The notes below the pieces were generated by a model that saw nothing but the letters and a program-made list of their open reading frames with translations, made no database searches and was not told the DNA's origin. The position numbers and the translations under genes are program-made. A stretch of 64,000 nt of DNA. Source: Pseudomonas asplenii (lineage in GTDB: Bacteria; Pseudomonadota; Gammaproteobacteria; Pseudomonadales; Pseudomonadaceae). This document shows positions 51,738 through 60,147 of this stretch, in pieces. The number at the start of each line of letters is the position of its first letter. Position 1 is the first letter of the stretch. The stretch covers positions 2,666,001 through 2,730,000 of the forward strand of contig NZ_LT629777.1 of the NCBI RefSeq assembly GCF_900105475.1. The letters are read 5' to 3'.

Positions 51738-54700
51738 ATGAGCCCGCCAGAATCACACCCCAAAACCATCGCGTCGCCCCCACCGGCTGCCGATGGGGAT
51801 ATCGATCCGCAACTGGGCGCCTTCGTCGCGCGTCAGCACACGGAGCTGCATTCGCGCGACAGTTGGGCCCAACAGCAGGTCCTCGATCATCTCACCGAGT
51901 CGTTCCAGGCGTCGATGAGCCCGCTCAACGAGATGGAACAGCGGACCTGGGTCGGCCTGTTCAGCTCATTGAGTACCACTCGCAGTGAGATGGATAGCGA
52001 GAGCCGACAGGTGATCGAGGCTTTCCAGCAGGCCGGTATGCTCAAGCTGCGCCGGCGCATCAGGCTGCTCGCCAACCTCGACCTGGACCCCGGCACCACC
52101 TACCTGCATACCGCCTATGCCATCGGCTCGCGGACCGGGCGTGCTCTGGATACCAGCCGCGGGACTGCCGTGGATGTGGCGACCCTGTCGTTGTGGGAGG
52201 CGGCCTGCCTGAACTTTGCCTTCTTCGACTTCTCCGAGGTGAAGCGGCGCTGGATCAGCCGTTCCCGGGGCGTGGCGGATATCGACGAGCCGGGGCTGGT
52301 CGACGCGGACGATTTTATCGGCATCGTGCGTGAGCTCAACCTGGGCGCCGACCTGCGCACTCGGGTCGAGCAGGCGCTGGCGCCCGATGCACCGCTGAGC
52401 CGTCGGATCAGCGCACACATGGACGACCTGTTTCGTTTCAACCTCTATGACGCCCCGCGCAATACCAACAATAGCGGTATGACCCGGGCACTGTTCGACT
52501 CGCTGCGTGATGCACGGGTGCGCGCAGCGCCCTGGCTGAAGGTCGAGCACCTATCGCTCAAACTTCCTGACTCGTTGCTGGGTAATATCGCCCGTGTCGA
52601 GTTCGCTATCGAGGACGCGGCCCTGCAGTTGTTTACCTGGAAACCCTCGGAGCGCGGACGCATTCATCTTCCCGCGCTGCTCATGCGGGTCTCCGGTGTT
52701 GCCGGCGTATACAGTTACTGCGCCGAGCGCCCTGGAGGGGCGTTGCGCCATCACGTGTCGCAGGCGGCCTTCGAGCATGAGTTCAAGGCTCTGCTCAAGG
52801 TCGACAACTCGCGCAAGGCACTGGGCTGGCTGATCGCGTCGCTGTCTTTCGAGCAGCAGGGCAGGCTCTGGCAACTGCTTGATCCGGAACACCGACCGGA
52901 AGGCCTGAACTGGGCGGCGGGAAAACTCTACGATGCCTTTCACTGGGTGTTTCCGGTTCAGACCCTGGATGACCTGGAGTTTGCCTACCAGCACACCGGG
53001 CAGGACCCGCAAGCCTCGCTGAGCGCCTTCTACCGCTGGCGTTTTCGCGTCAATGTCGAGGCGATCGCGGTACCCAAGGGGCAGCAGGACTGGCGTGCGG
53101 TCAAGGAGGGGATCGTCACCGTCATGCACCAATTGCTGGACTTGCTGCTGACCCCGGTGCCCGGCGGCCTGGGCAGTATCGGTCGGGTGGTCATGGCGGC
53201 GCTGGGTGTGAACCTGGCGCTGGAGCTGTACGAAGGGCTCGAGCAAGCCGGTCGAGGGCATCCGGAGGGGCTGCTCCAGGCCATGCTGGAGGTCGGTAAC
53301 ATGCTGCTGATGGGCGGTTTGCATGGCTATGCCGGGCGCCTGGCGTCCCGGCGCATCGGCAACGAGTTCGCGCGCCTGGCCAAATACCGCCTGGTTCAAT
53401 CGGCGGGCGTGGGCGCCCATCTGTGGAAACCGAGCCTGCTGCCGTATGCACGCAAACGCCTGGAACTGGCAACGGTATTCGATGATCGCGGGCTGGGCGC
53501 CCAGGGCGGCAAGCTGTACGGTCTGGCCAGGGAGCAGGGGCAGGACCTGACGCTCGAACTCGAATACGACAAGAGCCTGGAGCAGTATCGCGCAGTTCAT
53601 CCCGACCCTGCGCAGTTCCAGCCGCCGATGGCCTACGATCCCGGGGCGCGGCTCTGGGCGCTGTCGCTGGACGACAGCCACAGACTCTCGGACGTCCGTT
53701 TGCTGGAGCGCATGGTCACCCTCAGAGGGGGCAGGCCCGCGCAGTTGCGACGGGTCCTGGAAATCAGTGGCATAACCCGCGCGCATCTGGATGAAATCTG
53801 GTCTGGTGGGCTACCGCCAGCGTCGCTGGTCGAGGCGCTGGAGCGCTTCAAGGTCGAACTCGGGCTTGCCGAAGTCGCGGCCACCCAGAAGGAAGATCGC
53901 CTGCTATCACCCGATACCCAGCGTGTGCTGTTCTGTCTGGTGCCCCATCTGGGGCACTGGCCCGAGGACCTCTGCCTACGGGTACACGATGCCGATGGTG
54001 AACTGCACCAGGTCTATGGTCGGCGCCAGCAACTGGGCCTGTTCAAGCGTTCGGTGAGTATCCGGCAACTGGCGTGGGGTGGCTTTGTCGAGCAGACCGA
54101 GACGCTCTCGGATACGTCGACCACCCAGGCCCATGAGGCCGGTGTACTTGACCTGATCCTTGGCCTGTTACCCGGCGATTCGCAGCCTTCGGCACGTGAC
54201 CCGGCGGTCCGTCGCGCCTGGCTCAAGGCGGCTCGCCAGCAGTTGGGGGCGCTGGCCATGACGCATTCGACAGAGGTGTTCGAGGCGCTCGGGATTCATT
54301 CAGGCCGGCTGAAGCTCGATGCCGCTACCAACGCCTCGGGCTCAGAGGTGCTGAGCTACCTGCCCGTGTTCGTCAGGGGCATTCCGAAGGCCGTGGTGAC
54401 ACTGCGCTCGCTCTATCCGCACCTGTCGTTGTCCCGACTGGCGCATTTCCTGCGGGACAATCCGCTGTCGTCGAGTCAGGCCAGGGAACTGCTGGAGTAT
54501 CGACGGGTGCCCTATCGCCTGCGTTATGCCCTGGACCGCGAGCAGCAGTTCAGCGCCCTGGGATGCGTGCTCGATGGCACCTATCAGGTCCGCAGGTTCC
54601 ACGAACCGACCGATGCCTGGGTGCAATGCATCGCCAGTGATTTTCTCCGCGAGCGCTTGGGCAAGCCGCTGATCTGGGTCGAAGGCGAGGAAGCCGCGTT

Positions 54701-57700
54701 GCCCATATCGGGGCAATTGTTGTTGCGCCGATACGGCCAAGGCATCTACAGCACCCTGGAGGTTCGAAGGCAGCCGAGTGTCGACCTGGCATCGCCGGCG
54801 CAGAGTTTCTACCGGGCGCTGGCCGCGTCCCTGTCGGATCAGGAACAGGGCGTGCTGGGCATGTCTTCGGCGACCGACCTGCAGCCGCTGCGCAATGGCA
54901 TCGCCGCTTATATGCTGGCCTTGCGTCAGGCCGATGGCAGTCTGCGTCTGGGGCTGGAGCGGTACGAGCGGCAGGTCCTGCCCGAAACCCTTGCGGCGCC
55001 GGACTCGCGCGGTCTTTATTCGCTGGATGGGCGTTGGCTGATACGTCTGGAACAGCGCTTTCATGAGGTCGAATGGGATGGTCGATTCGATGAATGGCGA
55101 GGTCGTCATCCGACGGTCATGGGCGCCTATGGGCCTCTGCTGGAACACAATGGCCACGGTGGCTGGTGGCATGAATTCGAGCAGCCGTGGAACTGGGACG
55201 CTGTCCGGGCGCTGCGGCGCCTGGCCGCAAGCGAGCAAGGATTGTCCGATGGGTTGGCTCGCCAGGTCCTGGCGATCAGTGGTGTGGACGACCGCCTGCC
55301 CGCCCGGCTGTTGTTCGAAAACCAGCCATTGGCACTGCTGCCGAGTGAGGTAATGCGCCACTTCAGTCAGTCCCAGGGGGCGATTTCCGCTGAGCCGCCC
55401 GCCGAACTGCTGCCCCTGGTGACGTTTGTCCGGCAGCAGTTTCCGTTACTGAGCAGCGAGCTGGCGCAGGACCTGCTCGAAGGCGCGGACTCGTCTGAAC
55501 TTAGGCAGATTCGCGACTTCAAGCGTCTATCCCTGACGTTGTCGCAGGAAGCACGGTATCTGAGTGAGGAAATGCAGGTGTGCCGTTTGTACGAAAGCCT
55601 GTGCCTGCCGGCGGCCAGAAGCGACCTTAACGATAGCTTGCTGTTGCAGCTGTTGGACCGCTTGCCCGGTTGGGAGCAAAGCCTGCGAATCGAATTGCGC
55701 CGTGATACCAGTTCCGGCCCGTTGATCGCCAGTGTCGGCGTCGATACGGCCAGCGTTCATCGGGTACTGGTCAAGAGTGATGAGGGCTATGAGCCGTTCG
55801 TCCTGGAAAATAGTGGGGCGCGCAGCCTGGCCGGCATCCAGACGGATCCCTTCGTCGCCATGCTGCTGGCCTTGCCGCAACTGCGGCAAACCACCCTGGG
55901 GATCAGCCATGTGGGGGAAACGGTCGAGCAGGACCTCAAGCGAGTGATGTTCCAGAGCGTGGCGGGTGAGCGCAATCGTCTGCGGCGCTTGCTCGGGCAG
56001 CCTGCGGTGATGCCCTGGACCCGCCTGCCGCAGCGCCTGACGCGGCGTGCCAGTGGGGCACTGGGTTATCCACTGAGTGGGCGGGCCAGCACGCAGGACT
56101 ATCCACCGGGGTTGTTCCGGAAGCTGAAAAGGCTCTATCGCGGTTGTACCGATGCACAACTGTTCAGCATCCTGGCGGGCCTGGGCAGTACCACCGAAGC
56201 GCGCACCCTGGCGGTGACAGGTTTGCAGGAGGAGTATCGTCAGCTCAAGCGCGACCTCGCTGTCTGGGTGGATGCACCGCATGTGCATGAAATCGAAATG
56301 TTCCATGTCGATAGCCGCATGACCCGGCGCCGGGAAGTCGCCAGGCGGATCCGGCGTTGCTGGCGCCGCCAGAGCGTTGTGCAGGGACCGAGCACCTTGT
56401 CGCATGTGTTGGTCCTCGACGGTCTGGAGGTGCAGGACCTGCCCGAGCTGCAGGCGGATTTCAGCCATGTCTCCCTGCTGTCGATGAACAGCATGGAGCT
56501 GGGTAATGCCCGCTACCTGAGTGTATTCCTGCGCGGGTTCACCCACCTGGTCACCTTGGCGCTGGAGCGTAACGGCCTGAGGAGCCTGCCCAATGGCATC
56601 GCTCAGATGCAGACGTTGCAGGTGCTTTCGCTGGAGAACAATCGCTTGCGATTGATCCAGGGCACGGCCAGGGAGTTGGCAGGACTGGAGGGGCTGTTGG
56701 AGCTCAACCTCAATGGTAATCCCGTGGGGGTATTGCCTGACTTTTCTCCGTTGCAACGCTTGCAGAGACTGCGGCTCAGCCATACCGGGATCACCGAATG
56801 GCCGGTGGGGGTGCTCGAACTCACGGACCTGGTCTGGCTGGAGTTGCGGGGGAATACGCTCAGCGATCTGCCGGTGCAACTGTTCATGGGGCACGACCGG
56901 CTTTGTCAGGGTATCGATCTGTCGGGTAATCCACTGTCTTCGCAGGCCCTGAGCTCGATCCTCAACTACCGCCGTGGACATGAGCAGCTTCAGATAGACT
57001 TCGGCCTGGATAACCTGCCGCTTTCGTCTGTGCTCGGGCTCGATCGCTGGGCGGTGGGCAAGGAAAAGACCCCGCACAGGATCGCCCTCTGGCAGCAGGT
57101 CAGGGATCAGCCGAATGCAGATGTGTTCTTCCTGCTGTTCGAACGCATGAGTTCCCCGCTGACCTTTTTCAATACCCACTATCGTGGGGCACGCACGGAC
57201 TTGACCGCACGAGTCTGGCGCCTGCTCGAGGCCGCAGCGGAAAACCCCGGCCTGTGTGAGAGATTGTTCAGTCTGGAGGCGCAATTGCGCTACACCGGCT
57301 CGACCAGCTACCAGATCTTCAGTCGGCTGGAGTTGCTCGTGGGTTGTCATGAAGCGTTGAAACTGGCGGACCAGGCGGACGTGGAGTCACGGCTGTTGAC
57401 CCTCTTGCGAGGGCAGTTTCGCCTGGAGGCGATGCGTCTGGCGGTTGGCATCCTGCACCCGGAGCAGACGAGCTTCTGGTATCGGGCCTACTATGATGCC
57501 CTGGCGCAGCAATTGGGCTTGCCTGATCATTTCAATGGCTTGTTCGCCATCAGCCAGGCCAGTATCGACCGGCAACAGATCGGTGATATGAGGGCGCGGG
57601 TCCTGAAGCAGGAACTGGTCGTGCAATCACCGCAATCGCCCGCCATCGATCCGTCCCGGGTATTGCTCGCGCAGGTGATCGAGCCCTTGCCTGAGGAAAT

Positions 57701-58031
57701 CCCGCCGGAGCCGCCCAAGGTCTTACCCGAGCAATTACCGCAGGAGCCCGCAGCGGTCCCTACCGAGGACGATGTTTCGCCGCTGATCAGGTTCCTGGTG
57801 GCCAACGAGCTCTGGAGCAACTTTCTGATCCGCGCCCATGAAGCCGATTTTCAACGGGTCTTCGGCAAGCTGCTGGCGTTCGACAGCCATCCTGGCGACA
57901 GCGAGTACCGCCTGCTCTGGCGTACCCGCATGAACCAGTTCCAGTACAACGCCAGGCGTACGGCCTGGCTGCGTTACTGGACCATCAGGGCGTTGCTCAA
58001 GGAGGGAAATCCGCCCTTGGGCAACGCCTGA
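51738..58031 (+). CDS. 2097-residue DUF6543-type toxin/effector-like protein with LRRs and a NEL-like domain lacking the catalytic Cys
   Basis: A very large soluble-looking protein without a signal peptide. The first 1500 or so residues belong to the DUF6543/dermonecrotic-toxin-like type common in fluorescent pseudomonads. Residues about 1603-1716 are leucine-rich repeats (LVTLALERNGLRSLPNGI, LQVLSLENNRLRL, LLELNLNGNPVGVLP). Residues about 1768-1955 and 2013-2097 align with the NEL ubiquitin-ligase domain of IpaH/SspH (RVWRLLEAAAENPGLCERLF, RGQFRLEAMRLAVGI, YYDALAQQLGLP), split by a proline-rich linker (about 1981-2003). At the NEL C-x-D motif this protein reads Thr1853-Gly-Ser1855, so ligase activity is doubtful. 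The nearest GGAG is 7 bases before the ATG. Export route unknown. Confidence 0.85.
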   Translation: MSPPESHPKTIASPPPAADGDIDPQLGAFVARQHTELHSRDSWAQQQVLDHLTESFQASMSPLNEMEQRTWVGLFSSLSTTRSEMDSESRQVIEAFQQAGMLKLRRRIRLLANLDLDPGTTYLHTAYAIGSRTGRALDTSRGTAVDVATLSLWEAACLNFAFFDFSEVKRRWISRSRGVADIDEPGLVDADDFIGIVRELNLGADLRTRVEQALAPDAPLSRRISAHMDDLFRFNLYDAPRNTNNSGMTRALFDSLRDARVRAAPWLKVEHLSLKLPDSLLGNIARVEFAIEDAALQLFTWKPSERGRIHLPALLMRVSGVAGVYSYCAERPGGALRHHVSQAAFEHEFKALLKVDNSRKALGWLIASLSFEQQGRLWQLLDPEHRPEGLNWAAGKLYDAFHWVFPVQTLDDLEFAYQHTGQDPQASLSAFYRWRFRVNVEAIAVPKGQQDWRAVKEGIVTVMHQLLDLLLTPVPGGLGSIGRVVMAALGVNLALELYEGLEQAGRGHPEGLLQAMLEVGNMLLMGGLHGYAGRLASRRIGNEFARLAKYRLVQSAGVGAHLWKPSLLPYARKRLELATVFDDRGLGAQGGKLYGLAREQGQDLTLELEYDKSLEQYRAVHPDPAQFQPPMAYDPGARLWALSLDDSHRLSDVRLLERMVTLRGGRPAQLRRVLEISGITRAHLDEIWSGGLPPASLVEALERFKVELGLAEVAATQKEDRLLSPDTQRVLFCLVPHLGHWPEDLCLRVHDADGELHQVYGRRQQLGLFKRSVSIRQLAWGGFVEQTETLSDTSTTQAHEAGVLDLILGLLPGDSQPSARDPAVRRAWLKAARQQLGALAMTHSTEVFEALGIHSGRLKLDAATNASGSEVLSYLPVFVRGIPKAVVTLRSLYPHLSLSRLAHFLRDNPLSSSQARELLEYRRVPYRLRYALDREQQFSALGCVLDGTYQVRRFHEPTDAWVQCIASDFLRERLGKPLIWVEGEEAALPISGQLLLRRYGQGIYSTLEVRRQPSVDLASPAQSFYRALAASLSDQEQGVLGMSSATDLQPLRNGIAAYMLALRQADGSLRLGLERYERQVLPETLAAPDSRGLYSLDGRWLIRLEQRFHEVEWDGRFDEWRGRHPTVMGAYGPLLEHNGHGGWWHEFEQPWNWDAVRALRRLAASEQGLSDGLARQVLAISGVDDRLPARLLFENQPLALLPSEVMRHFSQSQGAISAEPPAELLPLVTFVRQQFPLLSSELAQDLLEGADSSELRQIRDFKRLSLTLSQEARYLSEEMQVCRLYESLCLPAARSDLNDSLLLQLLDRLPGWEQSLRIELRRDTSSGPLIASVGVDTASVHRVLVKSDEGYEPFVLENSGARSLAGIQTDPFVAMLLALPQLRQTTLGISHVGETVEQDLKRVMFQSVAGERNRLRRLLGQPAVMPWTRLPQRLTRRASGALGYPLSGRASTQDYPPGLFRKLKRLYRGCTDAQLFSILAGLGSTTEARTLAVTGLQEEYRQLKRDLAVWVDAPHVHEIEMFHVDSRMTRRREVARRIRRCWRRQSVVQGPSTLSHVLVLDGLEVQDLPELQADFSHVSLLSMNSMELGNARYLSVFLRGFTHLVTLALERNGLRSLPNGIAQMQTLQVLSLENNRLRLIQGTARELAGLEGLLELNLNGNPVGVLPDFSPLQRLQRLRLSHTGITEWPVGVLELTDLVWLELRGNTLSDLPVQLFMGHDRLCQGIDLSGNPLSSQALSSILNYRRGHEQLQIDFGLDNLPLSSVLGLDRWAVGKEKTPHRIALWQQVRDQPNADVFFLLFERMSSPLTFFNTHYRGARTDLTARVWRLLEAAAENPGLCERLFSLEAQLRYTGSTSYQIFSRLELLVGCHEALKLADQADVESRLLTLLRGQFRLEAMRLAVGILHPEQTSFWYRAYYDALAQQLGLPDHFNGLFAISQASIDRQQIGDMRARVLKQELVVQSPQSPAIDPSRVLLAQVIEPLPEEIPPEPPKVLPEQLPQEPAAVPTEDDVSPLIRFLVANELWSNFLIRAHEADFQRVFGKLLAFDSHPGDSEYRLLWRTRMNQFQYNARRTAWLRYWTIRALLKEGNPPLGNA

Positions 58032-58039
58032 GGGCGGAG

Positions 58040-59014
58040 TCAGCCTTTCCAGACCTGCGGGTTGACCAGGTCGCGTGGCCGCTCGCCGAGCAGGGCGCTG
58101 CGCAGGTTGGCCAACGCGCGGTTGGCCATGGCCTCGCGGGTTTCATGGGTGGCCGAACCGATGTGCGGCAGGGTCACCGCGTTCTTCAACTGGAACAGCG
58201 GTGATTCGGTCAGCGGCTCCTTCTCGTACACGTCCAGCCCGGCGCCGCGGATGGTACCGGCCTGCAGTGCCTGGATCAGCGCCGGTTCGTCGACCACCGG
58301 GCCACGGGAGATGTTCACCAGGATTGCCCCCGGCTTCATCAGGCCCAGCTCGCGCGCGCCGATCAGGTGACGGGTCTTCTCGCTCAGGGGCACCACCAGC
58401 ACCACGAAGTCGGCCTCGGCCAGCAGGGCGTCGAGGCTGCAGTACTGGGCACCAAGCTGTTGTTCCAGTTCCGGCTTGCGGCTGTTGCCACTGTAGAGGA
58501 TTGGCATGTCGAAGCCGAAGTGGCCACGGCGGGCGACGGCGGCGCCGATATTGCCCAGGCCGACGATGCCCAGGGTCTTGCCGTGCACATCGGTGCCGAA
58601 CAGGTCCGGGCCGACGCTGGCTTTCCACTGACCGGCCTTGGTCCAGGCATCCAGCTCGGCGACCCGGCGCGCGGCGCTCATCAACAGGGCGAAGCCGGTG
58701 TCGGCGGTGCTTTCGGTGAGCACGTCGGGGGTGTTGGTGAGCATGATCCCGCGTTCGCTGAGGTAGGCCACGTCATAGTTGTCGTAGCCGACCGAGACGC
58801 TGGAAACCACTTCGAGCTTGCCTGCGTTGTCCAGTTGGGCGGCACCCAGCTTGCGCCCGACGCCGATCAGGCCATGGACATGGGGCAGGGCTTCGTTGAA
58901 CTGGGCATTGAGGTCGCCGAGCTTGGGGTCCGGGACGATCACTTCGAAATCCTGGCGCAATTGATCGGCCATGGCTGGGGTGATGCGGCTGAAGGCAAGT
59001 ACGGTTTTTTTCAT
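58040..59014 (-). CDS. 2-ketoacid/glyoxylate reductase (GhrB/TkrA-like)
   Basis: A 324-residue D-2-hydroxyacid dehydrogenase. The NAD(P) motif GKTLGIVGLGNIGAAVARR, the catalytic arginine in VNISRGPVVDEPAL, the glutamate in GLDVYEKEPL and the histidine in TLPHIGSATHETRE are all present. The closest types are glyoxylate/hydroxypyruvate and 2-ketogluconate reductases. The start at 59014 (MKKTVLAFSR) matches relatives; an ATG four codons earlier is possible. A LysR gene lies upstream on the same strand. Confidence 0.92.
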   Translation of the reverse strand: MKKTVLAFSRITPAMADQLRQDFEVIVPDPKLGDLNAQFNEALPHVHGLIGVGRKLGAAQLDNAGKLEVVSSVSVGYDNYDVAYLSERGIMLTNTPDVLTESTADTGFALLMSAARRVAELDAWTKAGQWKASVGPDLFGTDVHGKTLGIVGLGNIGAAVARRGHFGFDMPILYSGNSRKPELEQQLGAQYCSLDALLAEADFVVLVVPLSEKTRHLIGARELGLMKPGAILVNISRGPVVDEPALIQALQAGTIRGAGLDVYEKEPLTESPLFQLKNAVTLPHIGSATHETREAMANRALANLRSALLGERPRDLVNPQVWKG

Positions 59015-59093
59015 CGCGAAGCTCATCGAACGGCGGGAATAGCAAGCACGCTATCATTTTTCGCCGGGCGTTGCTGCTACCGCTTCCATGAAA

Positions 59094-60050
59094 TCAGGTC
59101 GCCAGGCGCACGTGGTTCAGTTCATAGGCTGCCAGCTCGGCCTGGTGAGCGGCGAGAATTTCCGGCAGTGAGCCTCGCAGGTATTCGACCCAGGTCTTGA
59201 TCTTCGCATCCAGGTACTGGCGCGACGGATAGATCGCATACAGGTTCAGTTCCTGGGAACGATAGTTGGGCATCATGCGCACCAGGCTGCCGTTGCGCAG
59301 GCCTTCGATGGCCGCGTACACCGGCAGCACACCGACGCCCATGCCGCTGGTGATCGCGGTTTTCATCGCATCGGCCGAATTCACCAGGAACGGTGAACTG
59401 GACAGCGTCACTGCCTCCTGGCCGTCGGGGCCGTTGAAAATCCAGTTGTCCAGCGCCGTCACCGGGCTGACCAGGCGCAGGCAGGCGTGGTTGAGCAGTT
59501 CGCTGGGCTTGCGCGCGCAGCCGTTGGCCTTCACGTAGTCGGGCGAGGCGCAGACGATGCTGTAGGTGATGCCCAGGCGCTGCGAGACGAAGCCGGAATC
59601 GGGCAACTCCTTGGCCAGCACGATAGACACGTCGTAGCCCTCGTCGAGCAGGTCCGGCACGCGGTTGGCCAGGGTCAGGTCGAAGGTCACGTCCGGGTGG
59701 GTCTTGCGGTAGCGGGCAATCGCGTCGATCACGAAATGCTGGCCGACCCCGGTCATGGTGTGCACTTTCAGCAGGCCGGCCGGGCGCGCATGGGCATCGC
59801 TGGCCTCGGCCTCGGCTTCCTCGACATAGGCCAGGATCTGCTCGCAGCGCAGCAGGTAGCGTTTGCCGGCCTCGGTCAGGGCGATACGCCGGGTGGTGCG
59901 GTTGAGCAGGCGGGTTTGCAGGTGGGCCTCCAGGTTGGAGACCGCGCGCGAGACGTTGGCCGTGGTGGTGTCCAGTTGCACGGCGGCGGCGGTGAAACTC
60001 CCGGCTTCGGCCACGCAACTGAAGGCGCGCATGTTTTGCAAAGTGTCCAT
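59094..60050 (-). CDS. LysR-family regulator
   Basis: A 318-residue LysR-type regulator of the CrgA/DhcR-like group: HTH MDTLQNMRAFSCVAEAGSFT, then AVSNLEAHLQTRLLNRTTRR, and an effector domain (ARPAGLLKVHTMTGVGQHFV onward). The start at 60050 follows GAGAGAG. It sits 80 bp upstream of the 2-ketoacid reductase gene in the same direction and may control it; an inverted repeat lies upstream of its start. Confidence 0.93.
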   Translation of the reverse strand: MDTLQNMRAFSCVAEAGSFTAAAVQLDTTTANVSRAVSNLEAHLQTRLLNRTTRRIALTEAGKRYLLRCEQILAYVEEAEAEASDAHARPAGLLKVHTMTGVGQHFVIDAIARYRKTHPDVTFDLTLANRVPDLLDEGYDVSIVLAKELPDSGFVSQRLGITYSIVCASPDYVKANGCARKPSELLNHACLRLVSPVTALDNWIFNGPDGQEAVTLSSSPFLVNSADAMKTAITSGMGVGVLPVYAAIEGLRNGSLVRMMPNYRSQELNLYAIYPSRQYLDAKIKTWVEYLRGSLPEILAAHQAELAAYELNHVRLAT

Positions 60051-60076
60051 GGGGCTCTCTCTGGGGCAATGACAAA

Positions 60077-60095
60077 TTGTGACACGAAGTAACAA
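60077..60095. promoter_or_regulatory. Imperfect inverted repeat upstream of the LysR gene
   Basis: TTGTGAC-acgaa-GTAACAA has one mismatch in 7-bp arms and the T-N-A form of LysR boxes. It is a plausible auto-regulatory site. Confidence 0.35.
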
Positions 60096-60147
60096 TGCGA
60101 TGTGCAGCTTGTCGCCGTCGGGTCACCGGGCTCCTGCGGCATTGGCC

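Noticed and set aside
55527..57350. 607-codon minus-strand frame inside the giant protein gene
   Set aside because: A shadow of the 2097-residue gene; no ribosome site or recognisable domain.
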